Positions 1 to 11,445 of a DNA stretch of 64,000 nucleotides are shown in pieces. This stretch comes from Channallabes apus (taxonomy: Eukaryota > Chordata > Actinopteri > Siluriformes > Clariidae). The notes beneath the pieces were generated by a model, which saw nothing but the letters and a program-made list of their open reading frames with translations, searched no databases and was not told the DNA's origin. The first letter of the stretch is position 1. Each line of letters begins with the position of its first letter. Where the stretch lies: the NCBI GenBank assembly GCA_030522415.1, contig CM060130.1:23759965-23823964 (forward strand). The letters are read 5' to 3'. Both the position numbers and the translations under genes were made by a program.

Positions 1-2870
1 AGGCTATTCCAAAGCTTTGGAGCTAAATATGAAAATGCCCTACCCCCTTTTGTAGATTTTGAAATTCTGGGAACTACCAGAAGTCCGGAGTTTTGTGATC
101 TTAAGGCGCGTGGTGGATTGTAGCGTATCAGAAGACTGGTTAGGTATGTGGGAGCTAAACCATTTAAGGCCTTGTATGTAAGTAATACTATTTTGTAATT
201 TATTCTAAACTGAACAGGTAGCCAGTGCAGGGATGATAATATTGGGGTTATATGATCATATTTTCTGGATCTAGTGAGAACCCTGGCAGCTGCATTTTGG
301 ATTAACTGAAGCTTGTTTATTGAGGATGCAGGACAACCACCTAGTAATGCATTACAATAGTCCAGTCTGGAGGTCATGAATGCATGAACTAGTTTTTCTG
401 CATCAGATACGGATAAGATGTTCCTAAGTTTAGCAATATTTCGAAGATGGAAAAAGGCTGTTTTTGTGATATTTGAAATGTGATTTTCAAAAGACAAGTT
501 ACTGTCTAATATTACTCCCAGATCTTTTACTGCTGAGCTGGTAATAACAGTACATCCTTCTAAGCGCAAGCTGAATTTTGAAAGCTGTTGTGTGCTGGTT
601 TTTGGGCCAATAAGTAATATCTCTGTCTTATCTGAATTTAATAAAAGAAAGTTATTGGTCATCCAATCTTTTATGTCCTGGACACACTCAGTTAATCTAG
701 ACAGCTTAGGTATTTCGTCTGGTTTAGTTGAGATATATAATTGGGTATCATCAGCATAACAATGGAAACTAATCCCATGTCTTCTAATGATGTTACCCAA
801 GGAAAGCATGTATATTGAGAACAACAGAGGTCCTAAAACTGACCCTTGTGGGACCCCATATTTCACTGGCATTATACCAGACGGTTCTCCATTTAGATCT
901 ACAAAATGGTAGCGATCAGACAGGTAAGATCTAAACCATTTTAATGCCTGTCCCTGAATACCTATATAATTTTGTAAGCGATCTATGAGAATATTATGAT
1001 CTATAGTGTCGAATGCAGCACTAAGATCAAGCAGGACTAGCAATGAGATGCAGCCTTGGTCTGAAGCTAAAAACAAGTCATTTGTAATCTTAACTAGTGC
1101 AGTTTCTGTGCTATGATGGGGCCTGAAACCTGACTGAAATTATTCAAGGATGTTGTTATCCTGCAAGAATGTGCAAATTTGAGCTGATACTACTTTTTCT
1201 AGTATTTCTGATATGAACGGGAGGTTTGAAATCGGTCTGTAATTTTTTATTTCATTCGCGTCCAAATTAGATTTTTTAAGAAGCGGCTTAATAACTGCTA
1301 ACTTGAAAGGTTTAGGGACGTGACCTAGATGTAATGAAGAATTAATAATGTTTAGGAGTGGCTCTCCAACCGTAAGCATCACTTCTTCTAAAAATCTGGT
1401 TGGGATTGGGTCTAACAGGCACGTTGTTGATTTAGCCGAGGTGATGAGTTTATACAGCTCTTCCTGTCCTATACCTGTAAAGCAGTGAAAATCTAAATGT
1501 GAAGCTATAGGCTGAACTGGATCGTGAGATACTATTAGAGGTTGAACCTCCATTATTTTCTTCCTGATATTATTGATTTTTTCATTAAAGAAGTCCATAA
1601 AGTCTTCACTTCTAAACTGTGATGGGATACTCTCTGCGGGCATCTTAGGTTTTGTTACTCGAGCCACTGTACTAAATAAGAACCTGGGATTGTTTTGGTT
1701 TCTTGCTATCAGTTGGCTAAGATGCTCGGTCCTAGCAGTTTTTAGAGCCTGTCTATAGCTGCACATACTGTCTTTATATGCAATTCGAAAGACTTCTAAT
1801 TTAGTTTTCCTCCATTTTCGCTCGAGGTTACGGGTTGCTCTCTTTAGGGCGCGAGTATGACTGTTGTACCACGGTGCCAATGTTTTATCTCTGACTTTTT
1901 TTAATCTGATGGGAGCAACAGTGTCTAATGTACTGGTAAAAATAGTGCCCATGCTGCTAGTCACTTCATCTAGATCATCTGCATTTAGGGGTCTAATAAG
2001 AAATTGGGACAGATCCGGCAGATTACTTGTGAATCTGTCTTTAGTGGTGGGATTCATGTTTCTAACAGATTGATAACGTGGGGAGGCACAGCTAATCTGT
2101 TCTACGGGTAGAGTATATGTCAGGAGGTGATGATCTGTGATATCATCACTTTGAGGTATGATCTCTATATTAGAGACATCTATACCATGGGATATAATTA
2201 AATCTAGCGTATGATTAAAGCGGTGAGTTGCTCCAATTATATTTTGCTTAACCCCAAAGGAATTTAGTAAATCCATAAATGTGAGTGCTAAAGCGTCGTT
2301 AGCATCATCTACATGAATGTTAAAGTCTCCTACTATCAATACTTTGTCAGAGTTAACCAATAGGTCTGATAGCAGATGTCCAAATTCTTTAAGAAAATCG
2401 CCATATGGCCCCGGGGGTCTGTACACGGTGGCCAGGGTAAAATATAGCAAGGGTTTATTACGTATTTCATTTAGTGCAACATTAATGATAAGCACTTCAA
2501 ATGAATTAAACCTGGGCCTTATTTTCTGGGTAACAGTGAGTACATCATTGTAGATAGTGGCGACACCACCACCACGACCAATTAGACGGGGCTCGTGCTT
2601 ATAGCAATATCCTGACGGAGTAGACTCATTCAGACCAAAATATTCATTTGGTTTAAGCCAGGTTTCAGTGAGACAGAGTGCGTCAAGGCAATAATATGAG
2701 ATAATTTCATTTACAATAAGTGCTTTAGGCGCAAGGGATCTAATGTTGAGTAGTCCAAACTTTAGAGGTGGATTTTGACTACTTATTTTGCCTTTTTCTG
2801 GTTTTATGGTTATCAGATTGTTTCGGCAAATTTAACAAATTTATTCTTTTTTCTCAGTATTCGGGGAACA
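1..2870 (-). pseudogene. LINE ORF2: endonuclease-reverse transcriptase with one in-frame stop
   Basis: The protein would nick target DNA and reverse-transcribe the LINE RNA. The endonuclease part (about 2770 down to 1900) shows LNIRSL, ETWL, a GGGVA loop, VYRPPG, GDFNIH and a late SDH-like SDDITDHH. The RT part shows [33 protein letters not shown] and the catalytic YADD (in YADDTQLY near 755). The frame is open from the window edge at 1 to about 2830 except for a TAA at 1140-1142, directly before FQSGFRPHH, where related elements have a sense codon. The right-hand limit is approximate because no clear ATG marks the start. The stop makes this copy probably inactive unless it is read through. 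Confidence 0.85.
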
Positions 2871-2971
2871 GACACAGTTTCTATAGGACAAGCTATGTGT
2901 GTTCGTCTATCACTACGGTGAGTTGTGATGTGTCTAATATGTTTGGAATCTACAGTATGACTTACCGCCAG

Positions 2972-3895
2972 TCAGATGGTTCGTAGTGTTCTGGAGATGT
3001 TGTCAGAGAGGACCGCTGCTCCAGCTCTGCTAGGGTGTAGGCCATCGGTGTGATAGAGCCTAGGACGCTCCCAGAAAACATTCCAGTTATCAACAAAGCG
3101 TAATTTCTGTTGTTGACACCAAGATTGTAACCATTCATTAAAAGCAAATAATCTACTGAACTTCTCGATTCCTCGCTGAAATGTGGGAAGCGGTCCAGAT
3201 ACGATGATCCTTGTCGTGGGTGATGTGCTGCGGACCTTCTCGACCAGGCTCCTGAAGTCCTTCTTTAGGATCTCCGTCTGCCTCAGCCTGGTGTCGTTCG
3301 TGCCGGCATGAAGAACCACAGCTCCAATGTTCCTCCTCAGGGCAGCAGGCACCTGTGCAGCAACATCAAGAACACGTGCACCAGGTAAACAGCGTGTGTG
3401 CACCTTACCTTTAGCCGTGGTAGCACGCACGTGACGAATGATGGAGTCTCCGATGACCAGGACGTCGTGTGCCGCCTCGCGGAGAGGAGCGAAGCGGTTT
3501 TGGGTCGAGATGTCGAAGACGGGTGGTGGTGGTGGAGGGGGAGAGGTCCTCGCCCGGGGCTTGGCGTGCTTCTTCCGCCGCTCCTGTATCCAGGGTCTGT
3601 GGTATCCCGGCGCCGGGGTGTAGAAACACTGGGCGGGCTGCGTCCTTGGTGTGTTGGACCTGGGCAGAGAAACACGCGGGGTTGAGGTTGTAGGAGAATT
3701 CTCACGCCGAGAATTTACCTGGGACAGGTGAGCGTCGGTCTGCGTCGATTCCAGCGTGGCTTTCCGCTGCTGTAACCGGGCCAGCTTCACCTGTAGCTCA
3801 CGGATCAGCTTCTCCACGGCCTCCACCTCCAAATCCACCGAGTGCAGCTCCAATGTCTCCTCACCTGCACTCAGAGGCAGAATCACAACCGACAT
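2972..3895 (-). CDS. LINE ORF1 protein with SGNH/GDSL esterase domain
   Basis: A 307-aa protein that is probably the RNA-binding and esterase ORF1 product of the LINE. Residues 13-52 (VDLEVEAVEKLIRELQVKL and on) are rich in heptad leucines and look like a coiled coil. A proline- and arginine-rich linker follows, with eight consecutive Pro near 118-125. The SGNH hydrolase fold takes up the C-terminal half: block I GDS at 149-151 (nucleophile Ser151), block III GTND at 198-201, and block V DGLHP at 284-288 (Asp284, His287). All catalytic residues are present. I chose the Met at 3895; an upstream in-frame Met at 3964 only adds residues encoded by the (CAAA)n leader. No stops or frameshifts are seen, so ORF1 is intact while its ORF2 is not. 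Confidence 0.85.
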   Translation of the reverse strand: MSVVILPLSAGEETLELHSVDLEVEAVEKLIRELQVKLARLQQRKATLESTQTDAHLSQVNSRRENSPTTSTPRVSLPRSNTPRTQPAQCFYTPAPGYHRPWIQERRKKHAKPRARTSPPPPPPPVFDISTQNRFAPLREAAHDVLVIGDSIIRHVRATTAKGKVHTRCLPGARVLDVAAQVPAALRRNIGAVVLHAGTNDTRLRQTEILKKDFRSLVEKVRSTSPTTRIIVSGPLPTFQRGIEKFSRLFAFNEWLQSWCQQQKLRFVDNWNVFWERPRLYHTDGLHPSRAGAAVLSDNISRTLRTI

Positions 3896-3944
3896 GGTGT
3901 CTAAACATGGAAAAAATCGGTGTGAGGAAGCGAAAACAAGCTTT

Positions 3945-3974
3945 ACAAACAAACAAACAAACAAACAAACAAAC
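3945..3974. repeat. (CAAA)n microsatellite in LINE leader
   Basis: Seven to eight AAAC units lie just upstream of ORF1 in the 5' leader of the minus-strand LINE. Confidence 0.9.
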
Positions 3975-4214
3975 GTGATAGCTGGGCTAGCGATGCTAAT
4001 GCTAATTAGCGATGCTAATGTCGGCTAAAAGCGGTGTGCTGCAAAACAATTAAAACTTAACGATATAACACGCGTTTCGAGTAAATATATTATAAGATAC
4101 TTATCCGTTTTATGTACACTCTTCGTAAGGGGACGAAAAAGTTTAAAAGTTGGTCAGTATGGTGGAGCTCGGAAAAAAGCAGCTTCTCAGCGTCCTCGTA
4201 CGGAGGAAGTGACG

Positions 4215-4715
4215 TCAGCTGAGTATCGTGACGTCAGTATCGATACCAAAACAGCCAAAAGCAGAGATCTTTGATGTTGTCTCCATGATCTTATCTATGT
4301 CCTCGTCCAGCTGGGGCCACTCCTTGCTATTGACAGCAGGCCACTTTACCCAACGGTGTTCTGGTTTTCCGCTCTGAAGGGGGACAGGCGTAGCTTGGAG
4401 GTTCCGGGCACTGTGGGGTGACTCCGGGCCTGGCTCCTCCTCCGTCTTACCAGGGTCATTGACAAGCACTTTGTTACTAGTGCATGCCACTACGCCTGTG
4501 CGTTGCCTTACTTGTCCTCCCTTCAGGCAGGCCATCTTGGTCTGGTGAATTTTCAGACCTGTTGGGTTTTTGCAAACCTTGCCGCAAAAGCAGACTGTGC
4601 TCTTTGTCGAATGTCCATTAGCTAAGTTCGTTAACAGTAATTCTGTCCATTTGGGATTCTCATTCTCCCCCCCTCTCGGGAATCCCTGGGGGTATACTTC
4701 GGAAGGGATCGTCAT
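4215..4715 (-). pseudogene. N-terminal ORF fragment of another fish non-LTR element (C2H2 finger)
   Basis: A 166-aa open frame. Near residues 42-63 it carries a C2H2-like finger (CFCGKVCKNPTGLKIHQTKM), followed by an acidic linker and a segment ending in WPQLDEDIDKIME. From memory, the finger and the VKWP...DED segment resemble the N-terminus of a multicopy teleost non-LTR retrotransposon ORF (R2/NeSL-like style). The clade is not certain. No RT or endonuclease is attached: the sequence runs directly into the LINE leader at 4205. It is therefore a truncated relic. The upstream side (4716-4890) gives no convincing coding sequence. Confidence 0.45.
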
Positions 4716-4893
4716 AGCTTATTTGGGTGCTCCTTCACAGGAGCTGCAGTTTGGGGTGCTGGCCCTCGCTGCCCCGGTTGCCGTCTTTCCGAGCAGTCAA
4801 CTGTCTCTCCAGTCGTCACCATCCTATTCATGGTGGTCTTCCAGCCTTTCCCGGCTGTCACTGGCGAAGCCAGTGCACAAAATAGTGCTCCAC

Positions 4894-5110
4894 ATACGAA
4901 GGGTATATCAATAAAAAAACACTTTAACTCATACCATTCAACATTTTGGGTGGTTTCACAATGCTTATGATGTACAACCGTACATTCCTCATACGAAGGG
5001 TATATCAATAAAAAAACACCAAACCTCATACCATATAACATTACAGGTGGCTACAAAATGCTTATGACATACTGTACAACTGTATGTTCCTCATAGAAAC
5101 GGGTATATTT
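4894..5110. repeat. ~97-101-bp tandem repeat, 2.2 copies
   Basis: The string ATACGAAGGGTATATCAATA starts at 4894 and again at 4991, and a degenerate third start (ATAGAAACGGGTATAT) lies at 5092. The copies share CATACCAT...AACATT and GCTTATGA blocks. It may be the 5' UTR of the fragment at 4215-4715. Confidence 0.75.
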
Positions 5111-5544
5111 TATTAATTGCTGGGTAACCTTACACAAGCAATATTACTAATTAACCGCAATTCCTTATTAACCTGTTTTCCACTCATGCCATCCAATCAA
5201 GGCCCACTTGACAATGAGTACAAATTAATATCGAGATTATCTACCTTTTTCCTGTCCTGTCATCTGTCAAAGCCCACTTGACAAAACAAATAGACACTCA
5301 AATGCGCTTCCTCATACCGTCTGTTATTGCTGCCATCAATCAATGCCCACTTGACAACAAACAGACCAATGCAATGCTTATTTTATCAATTTACTATCAG
5401 TACAACAGTTAGTAATCTGATGCATGCATTCTCTTCTGGAAACAAAGCCCATTTTAAATTACATGAGTTGGAGAGGCCTTTATCAGGCATCGTTACCACC
5501 ATGGGTGATCCCTAGCAAACAACACAACTAAGTATATAAGCAAA
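5111..5544. other. Non-coding, short CCCACTTGACAA motif three times
   Basis: No gene is seen. The word CCCACTTGACAA occurs three times (near 5201, 5271 and 5346), spaced about 70-75 bp, each preceded by a CATC-AATCAA-like context. This suggests a degraded tandem repeat, perhaps part of the leader of the antisense retroelement to the right. Confidence 0.5.
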
Positions 5545-5647
5545 AGTTGCTTACCTTTGTAAGTGGCCACCTGTGTGTTGGTGACCAAGGAAGCCCATGC
5601 AGATCAGTCACCTTTGCCCCTTTTCCACCCTGCTCGCAGCGCCATTA

Positions 5648-5956
5648 TGTTGTGGAAAAATACTCAGAGTCAGGCTTTGCTTACAGAAGATTACAACCTT
5701 TATTATCATGCTATAACGGCCAGAGCTGAACCATGGACAAAACTGAATTTTCTCGTTGTTTCTTCCAGTACATATACAGTGCCTGCCCCACCTCCCTCCA
5801 ACATCTGTTTCACATTAGGGCCCCCTTTCTCTCACCATATGCTGTAGGTGCCCCAATGTAAGCTCGGGTTTCCTATATACAAGCGCACACAAAGAAGCCT
5901 ATGTCTCAGCTTGCATGCACATCCCCGATTATATACTGATGAGGTATCTTCTAACA
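5648..5956 (-). mobile_element. Antisense LTR (309 bp) with leader and PBS-like site
   Basis: Read on the minus strand, the segment starts TGTTAGAAG and ends CCACAACA, giving TGTT/AACA ends as in LTRs. It carries a TATAAT-like box near its start (5929-5936 in plus coordinates) and an AATAAA signal about 50 bp before its end (5698-5703). Three bases beyond the end, at 5644-5629, is TGGCGCTGCGAGCAGG, which looks like a primer-binding site beginning TGG. Further on is a splice-donor-like AAAGGTAAGCA (about 5548-5558). No gag or pol is recognisable, so this is a remnant: one LTR plus leader. The superfamily is unknown. Confidence 0.5.
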
Positions 5957-6324
5957 CCCAAAAGTAAGTAAAATCAAATGAAATAAAATAAAAATTTCTC
6001 TCATATACGCAGCTTAAGTGAAACCTTACATTGATTATGTGTTATGTCATACTTTGTGTCAGTTTGCAGTCATGTATTTAACAGCACTTAAACATGATAT
6101 TTATCTATTTTAATCCTGTATGTGCAATTTTTATGTATCTTTTTAAATTTGTGATTAATTTCTGCAGTTAATTTCTGAAGACCAATTTGCTCATGTGTAT
6201 AAATTAATTATACTTAAGTGCATGCAACAATAAATCTACTAAAGCCTCCATTCTAAAATGCTGAGGGAAAATATCAAGTTTTTGCTTGTTATTATCTTAA
6301 ATGCTGGTTATTTATATGTTTCAG

Positions 6325-7279
6325 GTACAGATGAGGTGAAACTGACAGTGGCACATGTGAGTGGTGCTAATGTGGAGATCGTTCAGCCGCAAAAAGTAAC
6401 AGACACACATGCCATCATAAAAATTCAAGGTCTTGAATCAATGAGCGTTGGACTCTTAAAAGAAAGGCTATTCCAATCTCCTCCAATCGAAGCCCAGGTT
6501 CTATTGTTCTATATAAACCAGATTGAAGAGCACAGGATGAGTAAACTGCACATGCATCTTCTGCCAGGGAATGTACAACATGAGGAGGTAATGTTCTTTA
6601 ATTAATATATTTATTATTGCCTGTAGCCCTTAAAGCTCAGAGCATTTTAGCCACTATTTGTTTTTGCTGTGTTTTTTTTTAATAAACGTACAGTATATAG
6701 GGCTCAGGATTGTGCAGTACAGAGTGAAGCGTATATATACAGTAAAGGTTTAATTTGCATTATTGTAAGATACTTTAGTAAATATGACAATTTTACTAAA
6801 TTGTTTATTTGTAGGAGCTTTGATTTGCCATTTATATTGAATATTATTATTTTATTTTGATTTCCCTGAAGGTGCAGAAACGGGATGAAACCAAAACGTA
6901 CATAGAGATAAGTGCCACATGTGAACTGACCCCTGGTAAAAAATACTCACCATTTTATAAAAACACTCACCGTACGATTGAAATCCAACCAGAGGTAAGG
7001 GCCACATCATCCTGTGTACAAAAATTTCATCATCACTTTGGTCCAGACCTGGTTGACTTTAGGCATTCATTCTAAAATTATACTTCATTAATTGTTTCCT
7101 TAGTGTCAGAAGTTTAATTCTAACTATGGCCCCAACTATCACCCTACATTTGAGGTCTTCTTTGATCCTGAAGTTGACAAACTCACTTTAGGTCTTTGGG
7201 ATGAAAATAAGGAAGTGGTGTGGTCTCGCCGGGTCTTCCTTACAAGTAAGCTATCTATCTATGTATCTATGTATCTATG

Positions 7280-7331
<52 letters not shown>

Positions 7332-10220
7332 AATCAGTTTGGACACATGTTCTAATTCCATGGTCTACACTTGTGCAGAAGTGCATGGATACATTAAAGC
7401 ATTTAATATAAAGACACACAGTGTATAGCTTATAATTCATAGCAGCCAGCACTAAATGTCAGACTGTAGTTAGGACTGAGTAACAGTTATATCCGGACCC
7501 TGATGCTTTTCTGATAAACTGAGAGCCTGGTATGACAGGGCAACCAGAGTACTTTCACATTCATTTACAACCCAGCAGTGTGCAAATGAAGATTCACTAA
7601 AGATTGCTTAAAGAATGCTGTTTATATTCCATAAAAATACAAGAAAATATACAAGGTCATCAAAGTACAAATTGTATGTTTAACATAGTTACTGAAAATA
7701 GACAATATATATTATTGAAATGCTATGGAAATTTAAACTGATAGCCTTACAGTGACTGCATATGTAGAGACCTGGATCCTAACACAAAGAAAACACAATT
7801 CAGGCCTTAGCTTAAGGAAAAATTCATTTACAGGTCCTTATTAAATCTTAAATCACAACACGTGGTTTATAGGCCCAATGTGTGTGACAAGATTGTATTA
7901 GCAACCAAGTATGCTGTGGCTGGTGAATACTGGTGGCATAATTGGATGCATGATTGGGCAGCAGGAAAGATATCCACCTTATTTTGTAAAATCAAGCTGA
8001 AATGCTGACAACTGAACATTGTCTTGTATTGGTGAAGCCATATATAGAGGATTTTTGCACTAAAACATTCAATAGTAATGTAATATAGTCACATGTGAGA
8101 TGTCAAAGGCAGTTTTAGTAAACCAGTCTGTCATCAAAATTAAAGGCAAAACAGGGTTTTGCTCCTTGATTAAAACATGCTGATCTAATTAGGCCTATAT
8201 TACAAAAAATAGTGAGAAATGCAGTACTTAAATGTACACATAACCTTAATAACAGCAGGCTTACTTGCTCTGAAGATGTTAAGTTTTCTGCTCATGTAAT
8301 AGGCAGAAATGAATACATGTTGACACTGCATGTAGAATGTTTTTTTTTTTTTTTGGGTGGGGGGAAGACTTTTTGGGCTATGAGGACTTTGCAGCACAAA
8401 GCACAAGACAATCTTTGTACTGTTATTTATGATGCTCATAATCCTGTGCTGAATAATGTTTGACACATCTTGACTTTTGAACTATAAATGTAACACTGTC
8501 CATTAAACACATGGCACAGCTTCACATATGAAATGGGTCATGTAATGCAAGATCAAAACATCCATATAAACAGTATTGTCTCATGCTATATTTCAAGATA
8601 CTGTATATATTGTATAAGTTGACATACCCACAGCCCTATTATTGGGTACTGAATGAATAATTTATTTTGTCTTGTCACATCAGATACAAAGGCAGCCTCA
8701 CCCAAACTAAGTACAACAGGTAAGGCTGTCACAATTATACTTTCATGGTAACCACTGGAAAAGATTATATGCAAAAGACTTAGACTTAATCATAACATGG
8801 AAACCAAACTCCTACAAAAATAATAAAATACAATACAATAAAATAAAATAAGGGAACACTTAATCATTATAGTTTAATATTAATTTTAGTGAATCAATTT
8901 CACAAGCTTTGGTGCAAATAAAAGAAACAACTAGTGCAACCCCCAAAACTCGTCTCTACATGTACCTGTAGTGGACACAGACCAGTGCTTCGTTCTTATT
9001 CTTCCTGACTAATTTTTGTTAAAGTCCTTGTCACTACTCGTAGCATGTGGTATGTACCTGCAACCCAGTGATTTTCCACAAGTAATGTAGTTACTCCAAA
9101 ATGGCAGGAAGGTGTTCACATGAGAATCTCAATTGGCATTCAGCAGACAACACTAGAATTGGCCGCTCCGCTGGTCTTTTCAGATCAGGGCAGCTTGACA
9201 CTGAGCGTGTGATAGGTGTGACATAATCTGGAAACAACATGATTAATGTTGTGATGAGATGACCGGTTAGAGCACCACTGGTTTTATGGTAGCTCAGGAT
9301 TGGTCTGGGGAGGCAAAAACATTGGAGGAGGCACAGACCTCTATGTCACAGCCAAAGGTACTCTACTGCAAAGTACCAGAATTAAATCCTCAGAGTGCTT
9401 GTCAGAACTTAAGCTGGTGCACTCGGCTCCGATGCCACCACCGACTGTTCAAGACCTCACCAAGCTCACTGACCCTGATCCAGGTGTTGGAGAAGATTCC
9501 CAGGACACCACATTAATCCAACACATTATGAGTTGCTGTGATGAAATGCATACTTGGATGAGCCTTAAAGTAAAATTTTTACTTTGATTTTTGACCACTG
9601 TTATATCAGAACAAATTATACAATATATCATACATTAGTAAATATTTTGAGTTTAAATAATTCCTGAATCGGATATTATATGTGATTCAAGTGTTCCTTT
9701 AATTTTTTAAACAGTTTATAATTCATTACAATGTCTGTGTCTACAGACCCTTTTTTGTGAAACTATTTATATAGAGACCTAAATTTCTTTTTAAAATGAC
9801 TTAAATTCAAATCTGCAGTGGAAATGTCTTACAGTGTACATTGTTAAAAAATTGCGATGCTTACATGTTTATTCAGGTGCTGACTTTATGGATCAACACA
9901 GACCAACGCTGATTCAAAAGGTTTCATCAGTAATGGAGATAGCTGACCATCTGAAAAGCAAAAACATGATTACTGATGAAATGTACGATACATTGAATTT
10001 ACCAACATTACCATCGCAAGCCCAAATGAGACATTTGTATAAATTTCTCGAATCAGGAGGAACAGCTGTGAAAGAAGAAGTCTTCAAAATCCTTAAAAAG
10101 ATAATGCCAGGCCTAGTGGAAGATTTGGATCCTGGTTGGAGGCGTACTATAAAAAGAAATAAGATGTCTCAACGTATAAAACGATTTGTACCAAGATCTA
10201 CCTGCTTTAAGTTTACTTAA
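6325..10220 (+). CDS. NLRP1/CARD8-like protein, 3' exons: FIIND (UPA) and CARD
   Basis: Five exons with GT-AG borders and matching phases: 6325-6587, 6872-6994, 7104-7245, 8684-8719 and 9877-10220. Together they give about 301 residues ending at a stop. Exons 1-3 encode the UPA half of a FIIND ([18 protein letters not shown], then [57 protein letters not shown]). The 36-bp exon is a linker. The last exon is a CARD ([18 protein letters not shown] through [14 protein letters not shown]). In known NLRP1 and CARD8 the freed UPA-CARD fragment seeds the inflammasome and recruits caspase-1-like proteases in the cytosol. The usual upstream parts (NACHT, LRR, ZU5) are not in the window; only transposons lie to the left. 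Exon 1 is therefore an internal exon. At the expected autoproteolysis position (F-S in human) the sequence reads LESMSVGLL: a serine is present, the phenylalanine is not. Confidence 0.8.
7253..7335. repeat. (CTAT)n microsatellite in intron
   Basis: About twenty tetranucleotide units, the first few as GTAT/CTAT variants. They start immediately after the donor of exon 3 of the FIIND-CARD gene. Confidence 0.95.
7430..8683. other. Intron, no feature recognised
   Basis: AT-rich intron 3 of the FIIND-CARD gene. It holds a poly-T/poly-G run at 8340-8364. No exon, RNA gene or full repeat element is seen. Confidence 0.6.
9250..9565 (+). pseudogene. Tc1/mariner transposase relic
   Basis: Short conceptual stretches match Tc1-type transposase in order: [21 protein letters not shown], then in another frame a piece like YQN-ILR-LVR-AGALG. 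After a gap that removes the middle of the DDE domain come TVQDLT and [13 protein letters not shown]. There are several frameshifts and a large internal deletion. No terminal inverted repeats are seen. It lies in the last intron of the FIIND-CARD gene and has no function of its own. Confidence 0.6.
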
Positions 10221-10687
10221 CTTTTAAAGAAACTGCTTCTAATTCAGTATTTTGGTCAGCTTAAGTAGTATTGGTTGTGGGCTCAATTAATTATATTTCT
10301 TTAGGGTTGACTTAACCCAAACTTTCTGATAATCAAAAATAGTAAGTTGTCTTCCATTCCAGCCCATTGATGTAGTTGGTTCAAGTGATTGTTTTTCTAT
10401 AAAAACAAATTGGTCTAACAATAGTACAAAAATACATACACATTAGTTAAAAACCTAATTCCTCCAAAACTAGTCAAAGTTAAAACAGTGATTTGCAAAA
10501 GACAGAAGAATACAGGTTCTATTTTGTTTAAAGGTCAGTAAAACATCTGGAAAACACCATATGCTTTTTTATAAAAAAAAAAAAATATATATATATATAT
10601 ATATAAAATAAAGAATCACATGATTGCATCTTAGCAAAGATAAATTGCTGGCTCAACTTAAATCTAATAGTTTATTTAGTATGTCTG
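10221..10687. other. Downstream region of FIIND-CARD gene
   Basis: AT-rich and presumed 3' UTR, with a poly-A plus (TA)n run at 10574-10604. No gene is seen. Confidence 0.5.
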
Positions 10688-10858
10688 TGTCATGATTTCC
10701 TCTGTGTCTGCGTCTGGTGCGTGTTCGTGGCATGAATGCGGAGGAGGCGAGCTGACGGTTCAATATGTTCTTTTTATTTAAAGTAAATAACATAAACCAA
10801 GTGGAACACCAAACACAAACAAATCCTACATCAACAAAAGCTAGACGCCTGACTGCTG

Positions 10859-11160
10859 GGGGGTGTTCTTCGTACGTCGCTAACTCAGTTAGCTGGATTT
10901 GATTGTTGTGGATTTGTCCTGATCTTGGATTGTTTCGTTCTCCGATGCTCATCTCGCACTTGTTGTCATAGCAACATGTCCGTAAGCTTGAACCTGCTCG
11001 GTAGCAGGTTTATTTCATGTAAACAGGATTAAGGCTGCGCTCCTGCCGGGTTATGATTGGTTGAAATGGTGAGGTCACATCTGATTGGTTAAAGAGCGCT
11101 GACGTGGACTGACTCACGTGGGGAAAGAAAAGTATCTTGCATGCATATATACGTCTTGCC

Positions 11161-11233
<73 letters not shown>

Positions 11234-11390
11234 GATATCAAATATTATATTAGAACATAAATTCATAAGTTTTCTATTATTATAATAAACTCTAGGCACG
11301 AGACAGCCCTCAAGACCATTAATTCAAATTCTTGTATAATGTTTATTTTGTAACACATTTATTTTTCAGGGGTTCGTTATAAATATGCAA

Positions 11391-11445
<55 letters not shown>

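Larger units (their letters stand above)
1..4205 (-). mobile_element. L2/CR1-group LINE, 3' end off the window
   Basis: A nearly full-length non-LTR retrotransposon on the minus strand. From right to left it has a 5' leader with a (CAAA)n run, ORF1 with an SGNH esterase fold, and ORF2 with an apurinic endonuclease and a reverse transcriptase. The two-ORF layout with an esterase ORF1 is known from zebrafish L2-type LINEs (ZfL2). The window starts inside the C-terminal coding part of ORF2, so the 3' UTR and tail are not seen. The 5' border near 4205 is a guess, set where the GC-rich leader gives way to the next element. Coding frames are almost clean, so this copy is fairly young. Confidence 0.85.

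Noticed and set aside
3337..3705. Several overlapping frames opposite or beside LINE ORF1
   Set aside because: GC-rich shadow frames of the esterase ORF with no motifs.
4712..5041. Minus-strand 109-aa open frame
   Set aside because: It runs through the ~97-bp tandem repeat and translates the repeat. No domain or start context.
4215..5956. Reading the 4215-4715 ORF as gag of the antisense LTR element
   Set aside because: The spacing and orientation would allow it, but the finger and following segment look like a non-LTR ORF and nothing joins the two. I kept them separate.
7201..7428. Open frame across the CTAT repeat
   Set aside because: It is exon 3 sequence in a wrong frame followed by a microsatellite.
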